Origin: WRGT01 sp942493035
Lineage (GTDB): Bacteria; Spirochaetota; UBA4802; UBA5550
NCBI GenBank assembly: GCA_942493035.1
Contig: OW818666.1
Location: 682,001 to 746,000, forward strand
Direction: 5' to 3'
DNA: 64,000 bases
In this document: positions 52,259-61,060 of the stretch, piece by piece
Layout: each line of letters begins with the position of its first letter
How positions within the stretch are numbered: position 1 is the first letter of the stretch
Notes under the pieces: generated by a model
Databases searched by the model: none
Told to the model about the DNA's origin: nothing
Seen by the model: the letters and a program-made list of their open reading frames with translations, nothing else
Translations under genes and position numbers: made by a program

Positions 52259-54394
52259 ATGGAAAAAAAATTTAAAAAATCCATAAGCATCGCTGTAAAT
52301 AATTCAATCTTAACCGGTGCTCTCGGAAAATTTTCTGAAGTTTATAAAGTCAACAGGGCAAAGGCATATGAAGGAATAGACTTTGAAGAGCTTAGACAAA
52401 CTATTGCTGACAGAAAAGCTTATGCAGCCTCACACGTTGATGAGATGGCCGCCACGTTTAAAAAAAATGCTGAGGCGCGCGGAGCGAAGGTGTTTAAAGC
52501 AAACAGCGCTCAGGAGGCAATTGATTATATACTTAAAGTGGCAAAAAATAATAATGTAAAAAAAGTTGTTAAGTCAAAATCCATGGCAAGCGAAGAGATT
52601 CATCTTAATAAGCATCTTGAAGAGATTGGTGTGTCAGTAAAAGAGACTGATCTTGGTGAATGGATTATACAGCTGGCAGGGCAGAGACCTTCACATATGG
52701 TTATGCCCGCAATACATATGACTAAGGAAGAGGTTTCGGATCTTTTCAGTAAAGAGGTAAATGAACGTTTAAGTAATGATATTCCAAAACTTGTGGAAGT
52801 TGCAAGACATGAACTGAGAGCAAAATTTCTTGAAGCGGATATGGGTATATCCGGCGGGAATATTGCTGTTGCAGAGACTGGAAGCATTGTCATTGTTACC
52901 AATGAGGGTAATGCCCGGATGACTACAATGCTTCCGAAGATACACGTAGCCCTTGTGGGAATAGAAAAGTTTGTAGAAAAATTTGATGATATAGTTCCTA
53001 TACTTACAGCACTTCCCAGAAGTGCAACTGCACAGCTTCTTACAAGCTATGTTTCTATTATTACAGGCGCTACTCCTAATGATGATGGAACGATGAAGGA
53101 TCTTCACATAGTGCTAATGGATAATCACCGGACAGAAATGGTAAATGATCCGAAATTTGCACAGGCCATGCAGTGCATAAGATGCGGTTCATGCCTTAAT
53201 GTCTGCCCGATATTCCGTCTTGTGGGAGGGCATGTTTTCGGAAGTACATATACCGGCGGTATCGGCACAATACTTACCGCGTGGTTTGAAGAGATGAAAA
53301 ATTCTGAGGATATCCAGGGGCTCTGCATACAATGCGGAAACTGTAAAGAGGTATGTCCCGGTAAACTTGATATCCCTGAAATGATACTGGAGATACGAAG
53401 ACGAATTGCCGTTGAGAAGGGGCAGCCTCTTGTGCAGAAAGCAATCTTTTCTGTAGTTAACAACAGAAAAATGTTTCATGCCATGTTACGCACTGCATCT
53501 ATTACAGGTAAGCCCTTTACCAGTGGTAGCTTTATACGGCATCTTCCGTTTTTTCTTTCCGATTTAACCGAGGGACGAAGTCTGCCGGCAATAGCTGCTA
53601 CTCCATTCAGAGATCAGTTTAAAAAAATTAAACAGCCTCGATCTGATAAAAAGATCGCGTTTTATTCCGGATGCCTTATCGATTTTGCATATCCTGAAAT
53701 GGGTGTCTCACTTGTAAAAATTCTTAATAAGGCCGGATATGAGGTGATATATCCGCAAGGGCAGACATGCTGCGGTGCTCCGGCGAGATACAACGGAGCG
53801 TATGAAGTTGCCGCCAATAATGCTGTAGATAATATTAAGGCCCTTCTTGAAAAAGATGTAGAGTATGTTGTATCAGCATGCCCCACATGTACAGTGGCTC
53901 TTAATCACGAGTTTATAAGTACATTTGAAAGTCTTGGACAGGTGAGCCATATTGCTGATGCGGAAAAACTCGCAGCAAAGACTATGGATTTTTCTGTTCT
54001 GACAAAAAAGCTCATAGATGAAGGACATCTGAAGTTGAAGCAGGGCAAAACACTCGGATCTTTGACTTATCATGATTCCTGTCACCTAAAGCGTACACTC
54101 AATGTATCAGAGCAGCCTCGTGAAATTCTCAGCAAGGCCGGATATGAAATTAAAGAGATGTTTGAATGCGACATGTGCTGCGGTATGGGCGGTTCATATT
54201 CAATTAAACTCCCTGAAATTTCAAAGCCTATACTTCAGCGCAAGCTTGATAATATACGTAATACAGGTGTCCCTCTGGTTGCCATGGATTGTCCAGGTTG
54301 TGTAATGCAGATCCGCGGCGGAATAGACCAGTCTGATGATAAAGTTTCAGTAAAACATACCCTTGAACTGATTGCCGAATTGCTCGAAGATTAG
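52259..54394 (+). CDS. LutB-LutA fusion: lactate-oxidation Fe-S protein
   Basis: 711 residues from ATG 52259 (GGAGG upstream; the in-frame TTG 52235 and ATG 52238 are not preferred). Residues about 60-300 are the LUD domain of LutB (VKSKSMASEEIHLNKHLE, AVAETGSIVIVTNEGNARM). Two 4Fe-4S motifs follow (CIRCGSCLNVCP, CIQCGNCKEVCP). The C-terminal 250 residues are a LutA-like CCG pair: FYSGCLIDFAYPEMG, TCCGAPARYNG and SACPTCTV, then YHDSCHLKR and CDMCCGMGGSYS. In Bacillus and E. coli (LldEF) these are two proteins. With LutC it should form a complete L-lactate:acceptor oxidoreductase. Confidence 0.93.
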   Translation: MEKKFKKSISIAVNNSILTGALGKFSEVYKVNRAKAYEGIDFEELRQTIADRKAYAASHVDEMAATFKKNAEARGAKVFKANSAQEAIDYILKVAKNNNVKKVVKSKSMASEEIHLNKHLEEIGVSVKETDLGEWIIQLAGQRPSHMVMPAIHMTKEEVSDLFSKEVNERLSNDIPKLVEVARHELRAKFLEADMGISGGNIAVAETGSIVIVTNEGNARMTTMLPKIHVALVGIEKFVEKFDDIVPILTALPRSATAQLLTSYVSIITGATPNDDGTMKDLHIVLMDNHRTEMVNDPKFAQAMQCIRCGSCLNVCPIFRLVGGHVFGSTYTGGIGTILTAWFEEMKNSEDIQGLCIQCGNCKEVCPGKLDIPEMILEIRRRIAVEKGQPLVQKAIFSVVNNRKMFHAMLRTASITGKPFTSGSFIRHLPFFLSDLTEGRSLPAIAATPFRDQFKKIKQPRSDKKIAFYSGCLIDFAYPEMGVSLVKILNKAGYEVIYPQGQTCCGAPARYNGAYEVAANNAVDNIKALLEKDVEYVVSACPTCTVALNHEFISTFESLGQVSHIADAEKLAAKTMDFSVLTKKLIDEGHLKLKQGKTLGSLTYHDSCHLKRTLNVSEQPREILSKAGYEIKEMFECDMCCGMGGSYSIKLPEISKPILQRKLDNIRNTGVPLVAMDCPGCVMQIRGGIDQSDDKVSVKHTLELIAELLED

Positions 54395-54430
54395 ATTGCC
54401 TCAACCTCCATTCAGATATAGATTTTGTGG

Positions 54431-54467
54431 AACAATCCTTTACCGTTTAGCGGTAAAGGATTGTTTT
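54431..54467 (+). terminator. Intrinsic terminator of the lactate operon
   Basis: AACAATCCTTTACCG, loop TTTAG, CGGTAAAGGATTGTT is a perfect 15-bp stem ending in TTTTG. It closes the permease-to-lutBA run. Confidence 0.88.
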
Positions 54468-54607
54468 GCATTAAGTATAACCGTCTTTTATTGAAAGATT
54501 TGAAAGAGTATATAAAATTCAGAATTATATCGCTTACATAGTGGTTTGCTGAACATTTTTACTACATATTTATAAAAACTAAAATAAAACATAACCGCAG
54601 GTGAATT

Positions 54608-56380
54608 ATGAAGCTGACCTTAAAACTGACAATAATGGTCGTGGCTATATGTGTGCTTTCATCAATATCAGTGATGTCATTCTTCATATATAAAATAGTC
54701 ATTCAGAATCAGCGTACCGTTGCCAATACAGACAGAATTCTGCGTGATAATTATGACCGGGTCATCAAAACTCAGGTTGAAACAGCAGTGAGTATGCTGA
54801 AACAGATTAATAAAATGAAAGAAGCCGGCTTAATGAAAGAGGAAGAGGCAAAAAAAATCGGTGCGGATCTGCTGAGAGAATTGAGATATGAAGGGGATGG
54901 GTATTTCTGGGCAGATACTGATGATGGAACGAATGTTGTTTTATATGGCAGTAGAACTGAAGGTACAAACAGAAATAACTTTCAGGATAAGAAAGGATCT
55001 TATATTATCCAGCAGATAATAGCAGCGTCGAAAAAGGCCGGAGGCGGATTCACCGATTACTGGTTTCCTAAAAAGGGGGAGACAGTTGCTTTAATGAAAA
55101 GAGGATATTCTCTATATTTTGAACAGTTCAGGTGGGCAGTTGGAACAGGTAATTACGTTGATGACATAGATGTTAAGGTAAACAACGAGAAACTGCTTCT
55201 GAAGAAAACTCTGATCAGAGATATCATATCTGTTGTTGCATTTACAATAATTCTTATTATATGTTTTTCATTTTTAGGGTATACTATAGGCAGGAGAATT
55301 GCAAGACCTATATTGCGGGTAAAAGATCTGGTTCTGCTTATATCAGAGTTCGATTTTCAAAAAGCATCAGAGATTCATTCACTTGAACATTATAAGGGAG
55401 AGATTGGTGCTATGGCTCTGGCCAGTACTCAGATGAGAAACAATATGACCGGGATGATTGAACATATAAGAAATATTACCGATGAACTTTCTTCATCAGC
55501 TGAAGAATTATCTGTATCAACAGTATCTTTTTCGAGCAATGCGCAGACTCAGGCGTCTTCTGCGGAGGAGATAACTGCTACAACCGAGGAGATCTCGGCA
55601 GGAATGGATAAAATTTCAGATGGTTCAGAACTTCAGAATGAAATGCTTCAGAACCTTATCAGTATTCTTGAAGAGCTTTCAATGAGCATTAACCAGGTTT
55701 ATGATACTGTAAGTGAAGCCGGTGTACTCTCAAAAACCATTGCAGCAGATGCGCAAAGCAGCGGTTCGGCAATGCAGTCTATGAACAAGAGCATGATGAA
55801 TATCTCGCAGAGCTCGGATGATATGCGTAATATTTTAAATATTATAAGCGGAATATCAGACCACATAAATCTTTTGTCTCTAAATGCGGCTATTGAGGCA
55901 GCTAGAGCAGGTGATGCCGGCCGTGGATTTGCAGTTGTTGCCGATGAGGTGTCAAAACTTGCGGATCAGACTGCATCGAGTATTAAAGAAATTGAAAAAC
56001 TGATTAACCTTAACTATACGGAGATTCAGTCAGGTCTTGACGCAGTCCGGATAACTACTGATGTTTCTGAAAAAATAATATCAGGTGTTAATTCAATAGA
56101 CGGCAGGATTGTACAGATTAATGAACAGATGACTAAACAGAAGGATATTAATCAGAACGCCGGACAGAAAATTATTCTGGTAAGGGAAATGTCCGATGAG
56201 ATTTCATTTTCAACCGGAGAACATAAAATAGCTGTAAGCGAAATTGTTTCATCTATAAGCAATATTAACGATGTATCACAGATGATTGCAGCGAACTCAG
56301 AGGAGATTGCCGGAAGCTCTGAAAATCTTGCATCACTTGCCGAGAAGCTGCAGAATATAATTTCGATGTTTAAAATGTAA
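54608..56380 (+). CDS. Methyl-accepting chemotaxis protein with single Cache domain (sCache_2)
   Basis: 590 residues. TM1 about 7-29; periplasmic sCache_2 domain (about 35-190) with GDGYFWADTDDGTNVV, GGGFTDYWFPKKGE and the closing WAVGTGNYVDDID; TM2 about 203-225; HAMP (226-290); signalling domain with tip INLLSLNAAIEAARAGDAGRGFAVVADEVSKL. sCache_2 receptors often bind short carboxylates such as pyruvate, propionate or lactate. Its place between the lactate operon and the GntR regulator fits lactate or pyruvate taxis. It has its own ribosome site (AGGTG) and is separated from the operon by a terminator. Confidence 0.92.
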   Translation: MKLTLKLTIMVVAICVLSSISVMSFFIYKIVIQNQRTVANTDRILRDNYDRVIKTQVETAVSMLKQINKMKEAGLMKEEEAKKIGADLLRELRYEGDGYFWADTDDGTNVVLYGSRTEGTNRNNFQDKKGSYIIQQIIAASKKAGGGFTDYWFPKKGETVALMKRGYSLYFEQFRWAVGTGNYVDDIDVKVNNEKLLLKKTLIRDIISVVAFTIILIICFSFLGYTIGRRIARPILRVKDLVLLISEFDFQKASEIHSLEHYKGEIGAMALASTQMRNNMTGMIEHIRNITDELSSSAEELSVSTVSFSSNAQTQASSAEEITATTEEISAGMDKISDGSELQNEMLQNLISILEELSMSINQVYDTVSEAGVLSKTIAADAQSSGSAMQSMNKSMMNISQSSDDMRNILNIISGISDHINLLSLNAAIEAARAGDAGRGFAVVADEVSKLADQTASSIKEIEKLINLNYTEIQSGLDAVRITTDVSEKIISGVNSIDGRIVQINEQMTKQKDINQNAGQKIILVREMSDEISFSTGEHKIAVSEIVSSISNINDVSQMIAANSEEIAGSSENLASLAEKLQNIISMFKM

Positions 56381-56539
56381 GAATTTAACTGATACTATTA
56401 TTAAAATGGCAGTTTTTTATCCGCACGATCTGAATTTTAGTAATAGAGTAATTATTGTTCTAGACAAAAATTATTAAATTGAGGCTAAGTATACTTCAGA
56501 ATGATTTTATAATAATCATACTTTTATGAGGTATTATTA

Positions 56540-57235
56540 ATGGATTTTAAACCTATTCAACAGCAGAAAATATATGAACAGATTGTTGAACAGATAAGAG
56601 TGATGATAACAGAAGGAAATTTGAAGCCGGGGGACAGGCTCCCTGCCGAGAGGGTTCTTGCTGAAAATCTTAATGTAAGCAGAGCTTCTTTGCGTGAAGC
56701 TCTCAGTGCTCTTCATCTGCTTGGTCTCCTTGAGATTAAATCCGGTGAAGGGACATATATTAAACAGAGTGATGTGAACTCAATTATTCAGCCTCTTGCC
56801 CTGCTTCTGATGATGGAGAGAGATACTATTTTTGAGATTCTCGAAGTAAGAAAAGGCCTTGAGGTTGAGGCTGCCGGTCTTGCGGCTGTAAATGCTACCG
56901 ATGCTGATTTCAGAAATATGGCGGAAATAATAGATGAAATGGAGAGAGCGCTTCAGACCTCCAACCTTGGAGAAGTAGCTGACTGGAAACTTCATTTTGC
57001 CATTGCACAGGCATCGCGCAATTCACTGCTATTAAGGCTTATGAATACAATTTCAGATACTATGCGTAAAACGATAAAGATCAACCGGGAGCAGCTGTTT
57101 AAAAAAAAGGGGAATCCGCAGATCCTTTTCAAACAGCATCTTGCTGTTGTTGAAGCGATACAAAGCCGTAATGTTGAAATGGCACGTCAGAAAATGTATG
57201 AACATCTCTGCTTCGCGGAAGAGGAGATGAAGTAG
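56540..57235 (+). CDS. GntR/FadR-type transcriptional regulator, probable lactate regulator
   Basis: 231 residues, GAGGT before ATG. Winged helix-turn-helix at 1-75 with LKPGDRLPAERVLAENLNVSRASL and GLLEIKSGEGTYIK. All-helical FCD domain (about 90-225) with the metal-site residues in EVRKGLEVEAAGLAA, DWKLHFAIAQAS and FKQHLAVVEAI. The FCD/FadR subgroup includes LldR, PdhR and GlcC, which bind hydroxy- or oxo-acids. Probably binds TGGTCTGACCA at the two upstream promoters and a related site at 57646. Confidence 0.92.
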   Translation: MDFKPIQQQKIYEQIVEQIRVMITEGNLKPGDRLPAERVLAENLNVSRASLREALSALHLLGLLEIKSGEGTYIKQSDVNSIIQPLALLLMMERDTIFEILEVRKGLEVEAAGLAAVNATDADFRNMAEIIDEMERALQTSNLGEVADWKLHFAIAQASRNSLLLRLMNTISDTMRKTIKINREQLFKKKGNPQILFKQHLAVVEAIQSRNVEMARQKMYEHLCFAEEEMK

Positions 57236-57448
57236 CGAGTTTCAATATTCTTTATATTTTTCTTTACTTGTTTACTTGACATCGTTTTATTGATTTCCCC
57301 ATTATAGAGTTGTTAGTTTTCTTTCTGAATATATTATTATAGACATACATTAATAATTATAACTAATAAAATATCCATTCAGATTTTGTAATAAGTTTAA
57401 TCAACGGAGATTATATAGAACCAAAATCAGTTTTCGGAAAGAAAGAGC

Positions 57449-57486
57449 TATACTCTGTAATTTTATTATAGAGTATAAATTTTTTT
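57449..57486 (+). terminator. Putative intrinsic terminator
   Basis: TATACTCT/AGAGTATA weak stem with a T-rich tail (AATTTTTTT). It lies 214 bases past the GntR gene, immediately before a small frame. AT-rich stem, so moderate confidence. Confidence 0.5.
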
Positions 57487-57507
57487 CTCTACGCGGATCA
57501 GAATTTT

Positions 57508-57639
57508 ATGACCACGAATCTTACAAGCATTGCACAATCCTTTGGTATGAATAACATTCAGCGTGATATAATGCTAGGTGGTGATATTTTGCTGGTTTTC
57601 TGGATACTCGGTGGAATTGTGATTCAGGCAGTTCAATAA
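57508..57639 (+). CDS. Candidate 43-residue membrane microprotein
   Basis: ATG at 57508 and TAA at 57637-57639 frame a 43-residue peptide. A polar N-terminus (MTTNLTSIAQSFGMNN) is followed by a hydrophobic helix (ILLVFWILGGIVIQAVQ). The ribosome site is weak (GGA about 11 bases upstream). It lies between a terminator-like hairpin and a GntR-type half operator, in an otherwise gene-free 719-base region (57236-57954). No family recognised. Confidence 0.35.
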   Translation: MTTNLTSIAQSFGMNNIQRDIMLGGDILLVFWILGGIVIQAVQ

Positions 57640-57645
57640 CATAAA

Positions 57646-57656
57646 CCATCAGACCA
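57646..57656. promoter_or_regulatory. FadR-type operator-like site
   Basis: On the minus strand TGGTCTGATGG, matching nine of eleven positions of the TGGTCTGACCA palindrome at 42120 and 43399. It lies 411 bases downstream of the GntR gene and upstream of the lipoprotein locus. It may be a weak site or chance. Confidence 0.4.
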
Positions 57657-57789
57657 ATAGGTGTAATTGTTACTTTTTTGGTCACTCCTTTTTAAATTAT
57701 AACCTGGTAAATTATTTGTAAATGTTGATCAAAGCTGATATATCATAACAAAAATCAATTATACATTATGATTTGTTTCGTGGATTGCA

Positions 57790-57825
57790 TATTTTCACAA
57801 TATTGCCGCTGTATTATTGTGAAAA
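57790..57825. repeat. Perfect 12-bp inverted repeat upstream of the lipoprotein gene
   Basis: ATTTTCACAATA/TATTGTGAAAAT separated by 12 bases, about 130 bases before the peptidase lipoprotein gene. It resembles an operator in size and AT-rich context. A TTGACT (57852-57857) follows as a possible -35. Confidence 0.5.
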
Positions 57826-57954
57826 TTGAAGTATACATTATAAAATAGAGCTTGACTCCCAAAAATATCTGATGATATTAGCTACCTGAGTCTCTGCAGC
57901 CGTTTTGACGGAGATGAGATTAAACTAAAAATATCACAAAATGGAGGAGGTAAG

Positions 57955-60282
57955 ATGCAAAGAGTGATTTTGTTTATGTTGTGCCTGATGTGTTTTTTTG
58001 TCATAAACTGCAGTAATTCTGAAAATGAAGTAGTGGGGGGGAGATATGATAAAGCTGTTCCATCTGTAGATAACCAGCCATTAAATATCGACAGCTATGC
58101 AATCGCTGGAAACGGTAAAGTGGTAATTTCAGGAGCGCTCGAAACTGATGGTTCTTTAGCTGATATTTTATCAAATGAAAGCATAGAAATTTCCTCGTCA
58201 AAATCGATTCTTACAGGATCATTATATTCAAAAAAGATCCGTGTTTCTTCAAAAAGCAGGTATGGGACTGAAAGCATACTGAAAAACAGTGATGATAGCG
58301 TAATAAAACTCAAAAGTGTCAGGAATGTGCTTTCAGACACCTCTGAAGCATTCAGCGGGTACAAGCTGTTGGCGGATGGTACTGTTCAGAAATTGTCTGA
58401 TGGTATTGTTGAAAGTACTGCGGCCGATTTTTATAATGATTCATTCAGATTTTCTGATAATCAGTGGAAATTGGAGAAGGAGAATTTAACTTTCACTGAT
58501 CCGGTTATTATCGAAGGCGATCTTGTGGTTACCGGCCGCAACATTGTAATAAGCTCACCTCTGTTTGTAACAGGGAATCTTAAATCCTCAAACCGGTTTG
58601 AAATTGATATTAACCAGCCTTTTGAAAAAGCCCTGACAGTTGACGGGAATATTGAAGTAAGCGATCTCTCGGTCGTGGGAAAAATAGAAGCCCTTGGAGA
58701 TGTAATTGTAAATGGGGATTTTGATCTAATAGGCACGATAAAATCTCAAAAATCGATTATCATCAATGGGAACGCGAGAATCAACTATCTTGATACCATT
58801 TACAAGGCCGCGCTTGCAGGCGCTCAGTCAGAGTTTGAAGAGACACTCCTTGCGCATTCGCAGGTCTTTAAAGACCTTGAAGGGCGTAATGCAATGGTTC
58901 TGTTCACCTTTGCCCGCAGTTATGTTTTAACAAATGAAGCGAATATCCTGTCATCAATCAGCAGCGGCACAGTTGTCGGGAGCGACTACTATTCGAAGTT
59001 TGTGGGGGCGACGCTTGACTATGGTACAACAATAGGATTCGAAGACGGACTTTCAATATATTACAGCAACAAGCTCTTTGTTGAAAATTATTTAAAAGGA
59101 AAGGGATATTCACGTCTTGATATAAGTGAAACGCTTTATATTGAAAGTGACAGTTTCTATATTACCTATTCTGATGACTCAGGGAATAAGATCGGAACGT
59201 ATAAGATTTACGGCAGCGGCCTGGACTACACTAATGCTGCAGAACCTGTTGTTTTTTCTGACGAAGAGAGAGACGTGGCAAAAGTTGCAATGGAAAAAGC
59301 AAGGGCGGAGAGATTAGCTGCTGAAAATGAAGTATCTGCATCAAAATCTGCTATCTCCAGAAGCGGAGACAATATTACAATAGCGGGTCGCGCATATACA
59401 AAAACCCAGTTATCAAAAATGGGTGTAAAGGCTGAAGATCTTGAGAAAACACCCGCTGAATTAAGGCTGCAGGAGTGGGCCGAATATAAAGATTTGGATG
59501 AAGAAGAGATCACGGTTGAAGTAGCAGTTCAGGACGATTCAACCGGTAAAAGCATAAACAAAGGGTGGAAGAAGAAATTCAAAAAAATAAAGAAACATGT
59601 ACGTAAAACAGTTTCTAATGTTTTACATGTTTTATATCACACTGAATGGAACAAGGATTTTATTGATGGAGTTAATGAAAGTAAAAGTGATATCTGGACT
59701 CAAAATGTGTATTTGCGTAATCCAACAGGGGATTGCGGACCAATTTCTGCAGCTATGATTCTGATATATCACGACCGCATGAAAAATGTCAGCATAAATT
59801 ATAATTTAGCATCTGAAAGGATATATGCTATTGCTAATCCTGCGAAGTATTTAAGCTGGTTAAAGCCATATTGCCATGAAGGGAGTACTCCGGATCAATT
59901 AGATGGATATGCTGAAGATATGATGGATGATTTGGGAATATCCGGTTCTTCTAGTTTGGTATGGTACTCACAAGGTTTTACTTTTCAAGCTGTTTTAAAT
60001 CGTGTAATATTTGGGAAGTTCCGCGATAACGTGCGGGATAATCAGCCATCAATTGTTCAGTTATATAATGACAACTATATACCCGGGAAAGATCTTAAGC
60101 ATTTTATGCCGGTTATTGGTTGCAAGGTAAAAGAAAGAAAAGTGCTTGGTGTTGATACAGTTATATTTGACGAAACTTACTTGTATACTGATACTACATG
60201 GGGTTATAAAAAATACTGGCGATTTGACTGGTATAAAACACCTGTTTATTACCGGTCTATGGTTGAAGTGGATGTAGATTAA
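57955..60282 (+). CDS. Lipoprotein with beta-solenoid region and C39-like cysteine peptidase domain
   Basis: 775 residues, very strong GGAGGAGGT ribosome site. A lipoprotein signal ends at Cys19 (FFVINC, a relaxed lipobox). Residues about 45-275 are short repeats of DNA-polymer-like beta turns (EGDLVVTGRNIVI, VDGNIEVSDLSVVGKIE, VNGDFDLIGTIKSQKSIIING), resembling a bactofilin-style solenoid. A coiled coil follows (about 435-470, KVAMEKARAERLAAENEV), then a Lys-rich patch. The C-terminus (about 580-760) is C39_2-like: TQNVYLRNPTGDCGPISAAM with Gln583 and Cys594, His716 in KHFMPVIG and Asp746 in YTDTTWGY, a plausible catalytic triad. It is expected on the cell surface or in the periplasm. It heads the tandem lipoprotein array. 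Confidence 0.85.
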   Translation: MQRVILFMLCLMCFFVINCSNSENEVVGGRYDKAVPSVDNQPLNIDSYAIAGNGKVVISGALETDGSLADILSNESIEISSSKSILTGSLYSKKIRVSSKSRYGTESILKNSDDSVIKLKSVRNVLSDTSEAFSGYKLLADGTVQKLSDGIVESTAADFYNDSFRFSDNQWKLEKENLTFTDPVIIEGDLVVTGRNIVISSPLFVTGNLKSSNRFEIDINQPFEKALTVDGNIEVSDLSVVGKIEALGDVIVNGDFDLIGTIKSQKSIIINGNARINYLDTIYKAALAGAQSEFEETLLAHSQVFKDLEGRNAMVLFTFARSYVLTNEANILSSISSGTVVGSDYYSKFVGATLDYGTTIGFEDGLSIYYSNKLFVENYLKGKGYSRLDISETLYIESDSFYITYSDDSGNKIGTYKIYGSGLDYTNAAEPVVFSDEERDVAKVAMEKARAERLAAENEVSASKSAISRSGDNITIAGRAYTKTQLSKMGVKAEDLEKTPAELRLQEWAEYKDLDEEEITVEVAVQDDSTGKSINKGWKKKFKKIKKHVRKTVSNVLHVLYHTEWNKDFIDGVNESKSDIWTQNVYLRNPTGDCGPISAAMILIYHDRMKNVSINYNLASERIYAIANPAKYLSWLKPYCHEGSTPDQLDGYAEDMMDDLGISGSSSLVWYSQGFTFQAVLNRVIFGKFRDNVRDNQPSIVQLYNDNYIPGKDLKHFMPVIGCKVKERKVLGVDTVIFDETYLYTDTTWGYKKYWRFDWYKTPVYYRSMVEVDVD

Positions 60283-60300
60283 ATAATAATTTTTCTATTA

Positions 60301-60330
60301 GTATAGCCTCATTAAATTACGAGGCTATAC
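60301..60330. repeat. Hairpin between the peptidase lipoprotein and array member 1
   Basis: GTATAGCCTC/GAGGCTATAC perfect 10-bp stem with a 10-base loop and no T-run. Perhaps a partial terminator or RNA processing site. Confidence 0.55.
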
Positions 60331-60373
60331 TATAAAACAGCTTAACTGTTTTAAGTTTACCAAGAGGTCAAAG

Positions 60374-60958
60374 ATGCGAAATGTTAAATCTTTTCTAAAA
60401 AAAGCTGAAGTAATAATATTTAGCTTTATTATAATAATGTCTATTCATTGTAATGATGATTCTACTCCTGATACAGGGAAGGCTGGCAATTTAGAAAGCA
60501 GTGAAATAGAAATGTTTGCGCAAGTAACGGAGCATGAAGATTATTTTGAAATTAGCGGATATCTGAAGAGTTTAAATACAGCGAGGTCAAGTTCTGAATT
60601 ATCAGTGTGTTTAAATATTGATGTTATTCAATCCGATAATTTAGAGATGCTCCAGGTTGAACGAACAGTAGATGGTATAACAGATAATTCTCCTTTATAC
60701 AAGAGTGGTGACTGGATAGATGCTAATCATCTTTGGTTAGAGTCTAAACCGTTAGATTCAGTACATACAGAATGTAATTTTTCAGTTAAGTTCTATAAAA
60801 ATATTTCATACAAATTCCAAATTTTATCATTATATTCAGCAAATAATAATGGTATAACTAAGGAAAAAGATGGTTCCGGTTGTAATGAAGCTGCTTTATA
60901 TTATGGTATTTTGGAAGAACGCACTTTTGAAATAAACCAGACAATTGAGTCATTTTAG
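60374..60958 (+). CDS. Array lipoprotein A1
   Basis: 194 residues, AGAGGT before ATG. Lipoprotein signal to Cys26 (IIIMSIHC). The mature protein is mostly beta with three Cys (SVCLNI, HTECNF, GSGCNE). It shares three segments with member B1: FEISGYLKSLNT, NFSVKFYKNISYK and the C-terminal FEINQTIESF. From the lipobox onward it is nearly identical to A2 at 62412 (two residue differences). Family not recognised. Exported and lipid-anchored, immediately downstream of a cysteine-peptidase-like lipoprotein. Confidence 0.8.
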   Translation: MRNVKSFLKKAEVIIFSFIIIMSIHCNDDSTPDTGKAGNLESSEIEMFAQVTEHEDYFEISGYLKSLNTARSSSELSVCLNIDVIQSDNLEMLQVERTVDGITDNSPLYKSGDWIDANHLWLESKPLDSVHTECNFSVKFYKNISYKFQILSLYSANNNGITKEKDGSGCNEAALYYGILEERTFEINQTIESF

Positions 60959-61045
60959 TCTTTTAAACAATCAGTTAAATTTGTAGAATACAGCATCATG
61001 TGCCTGATGCTGTATTCTACAATAAGGAATAAGAAAATGATAAAA
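60444..61045 (+). repeat. Duplicated block, copy 1
   Basis: 602 bases aligned to 62455-63056 at a constant offset of 2011 with no indels. By eye I count 8 substitutions, seven of them in the first 350 bases. It covers mature A, the following hairpin and the ribosome site of B. Confidence 0.93.
60982..61021. repeat. 17-bp perfect hairpin after A1
   Basis: TGTAGAATACAGCATCA/TGATGCTGTATTCTACA around TGTGCC. Repeated exactly at 62993-63032. No T-run follows; it sits directly before the B ribosome site. Confidence 0.8.
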
Positions 61046-61060
61046 CAAAAAGATTTATGA
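61037..61060 (+). other. Seven-codon leader peptide overlapping the start of B1
   Basis: AAGGA precedes ATG 61037, which encodes MIKQKDL and stops at 61058-61060, overlapping the ATG of B1 (61057) as ATGA. In B2 the equivalent ATG (63048) is in frame with the lipoprotein. B1 may therefore be read by translational coupling. Confidence 0.5.

Noticed and set aside
60982..61021. Intrinsic terminator after A1
   Set aside because: The 17-bp stem has no T-run on either side and is followed directly by the B1 ribosome site. It is better described as a palindrome or processing site.
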